Shown here: positions 47,276 to 47,380 of the stretch, piece by piece
How positions within the stretch are numbered: position 1 is the stretch's first letter
How the letters are laid out: each line of letters starts with the position of its first letter
From: a virus
DNA: 47,380 bases
Virus record (IMG/VR): IMGVR_UViG_3300017960_000004
Coordinates: 1-47,380 of that record
Strand: one strand, 5' to 3'
Made by a program: the position numbers and the translations under genes
Notes under the pieces: generated by a model
What the model saw: the letters and a program-made list of their open reading frames with translations, nothing else
What the model was told of the DNA's origin: nothing
Database searches by the model: none

Positions 47276-47380
47276 GCGATCAGTCTACCGCGAAGGGCGC
47301 ACGTAGGTATCGGCAAGCTGGCGCCGCACCTGAGCTCGGAAATTGCCCCACGCCTGCGCCTCGCCCCTCCGGTGGGCGTC
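47258..47380. repeat. Right copy of 123-bp terminal direct repeat (circular contig overlap)
   Basis: Identical to bases 1-123. It contains the start of the holin-like gene and the end of the 80-aa gene, and shows that the molecule closes on itself. Confidence 0.9.

Overview
The window is a single circular molecule. Bases 1-123 recur exactly at 47258-47380, so the closed element is about 47,257 bp. It is GC-rich (roughly two thirds G+C by eye), densely coding, with many 1-4 base stop/start overlaps (ATGA, GTGA, TTGA). Several things point to an extrachromosomal virus or phage-plasmid of a deltaproteobacterial-type host, most likely Myxococcota: the base composition, an Asp-Gly-repeat lipoprotein with a cystine-knot tail of the kind common in Nannocystaceae-like genomes, and an HTTM-type membrane protein. 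The host assignment is inference.

Layout. (1) A minus-strand operon of small phage-type genes (6233 down to 2243) starts at a perfectly symmetric divergent operator/promoter at 6240-6271 and ends with a small serine recombinase. (2) The plus-strand arm of that operator (6278-9283) carries a knottin-like lipoprotein, an ASCH-domain protein and a zinc-finger protein, and ends at a hairpin terminator (9313-9340). (3) A 22-kb minus-strand block (31042 down to 9339) looks like the virion block. It has two beta-rich capsid candidates separated by a hairpin, many proteins with one glycine/leucine-rich membrane segment, two lysozyme-fold proteins, a LysM protein, a transglutaminase-like protein, and three consecutive proteins that share a C-terminal tag. 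Two of these three are very large or multidomain 'polyvalent' proteins (2427 aa with an adenine methyltransferase; 543 aa with ChaB-like and ParB-like domains). (4) 31.1-33.6 kb holds a divergent regulatory region, a 442-aa protein, and a replication-initiator-like gene with a large AT-rich palindrome inside its 5' end, the best origin candidate. (5) A plus-strand block (33611-44630) holds phage winged-helix and zinc-finger proteins, a Dam-type methyltransferase, two proteins sharing an N-terminal motif, an outer-membrane-type lipoprotein, a PAPS-reductase-like enzyme, tandem membrane-anchored paralogues, two M15 peptidases and a rhodanese. (6) A minus-strand block runs through the contig ends (1483 down to 28, then 47275 down to 44638) with a holin-like protein and a beta-helix spike-like protein.

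Taken together the genes suggest a virus that enters through the host envelope with peptidoglycan-cutting proteins, probably has an internal membrane, may package large multidomain proteins with its DNA, modifies its DNA, and relies on host polymerases. I found no terminase, portal, HK97-type capsid, tail genes, DNA polymerase or convincing packaging ATPase. Either the element is a tailless virus outside the familiar groups, or its key morphogenesis genes are too diverged for me to recognise. That interpretation is the main result and also the main uncertainty.
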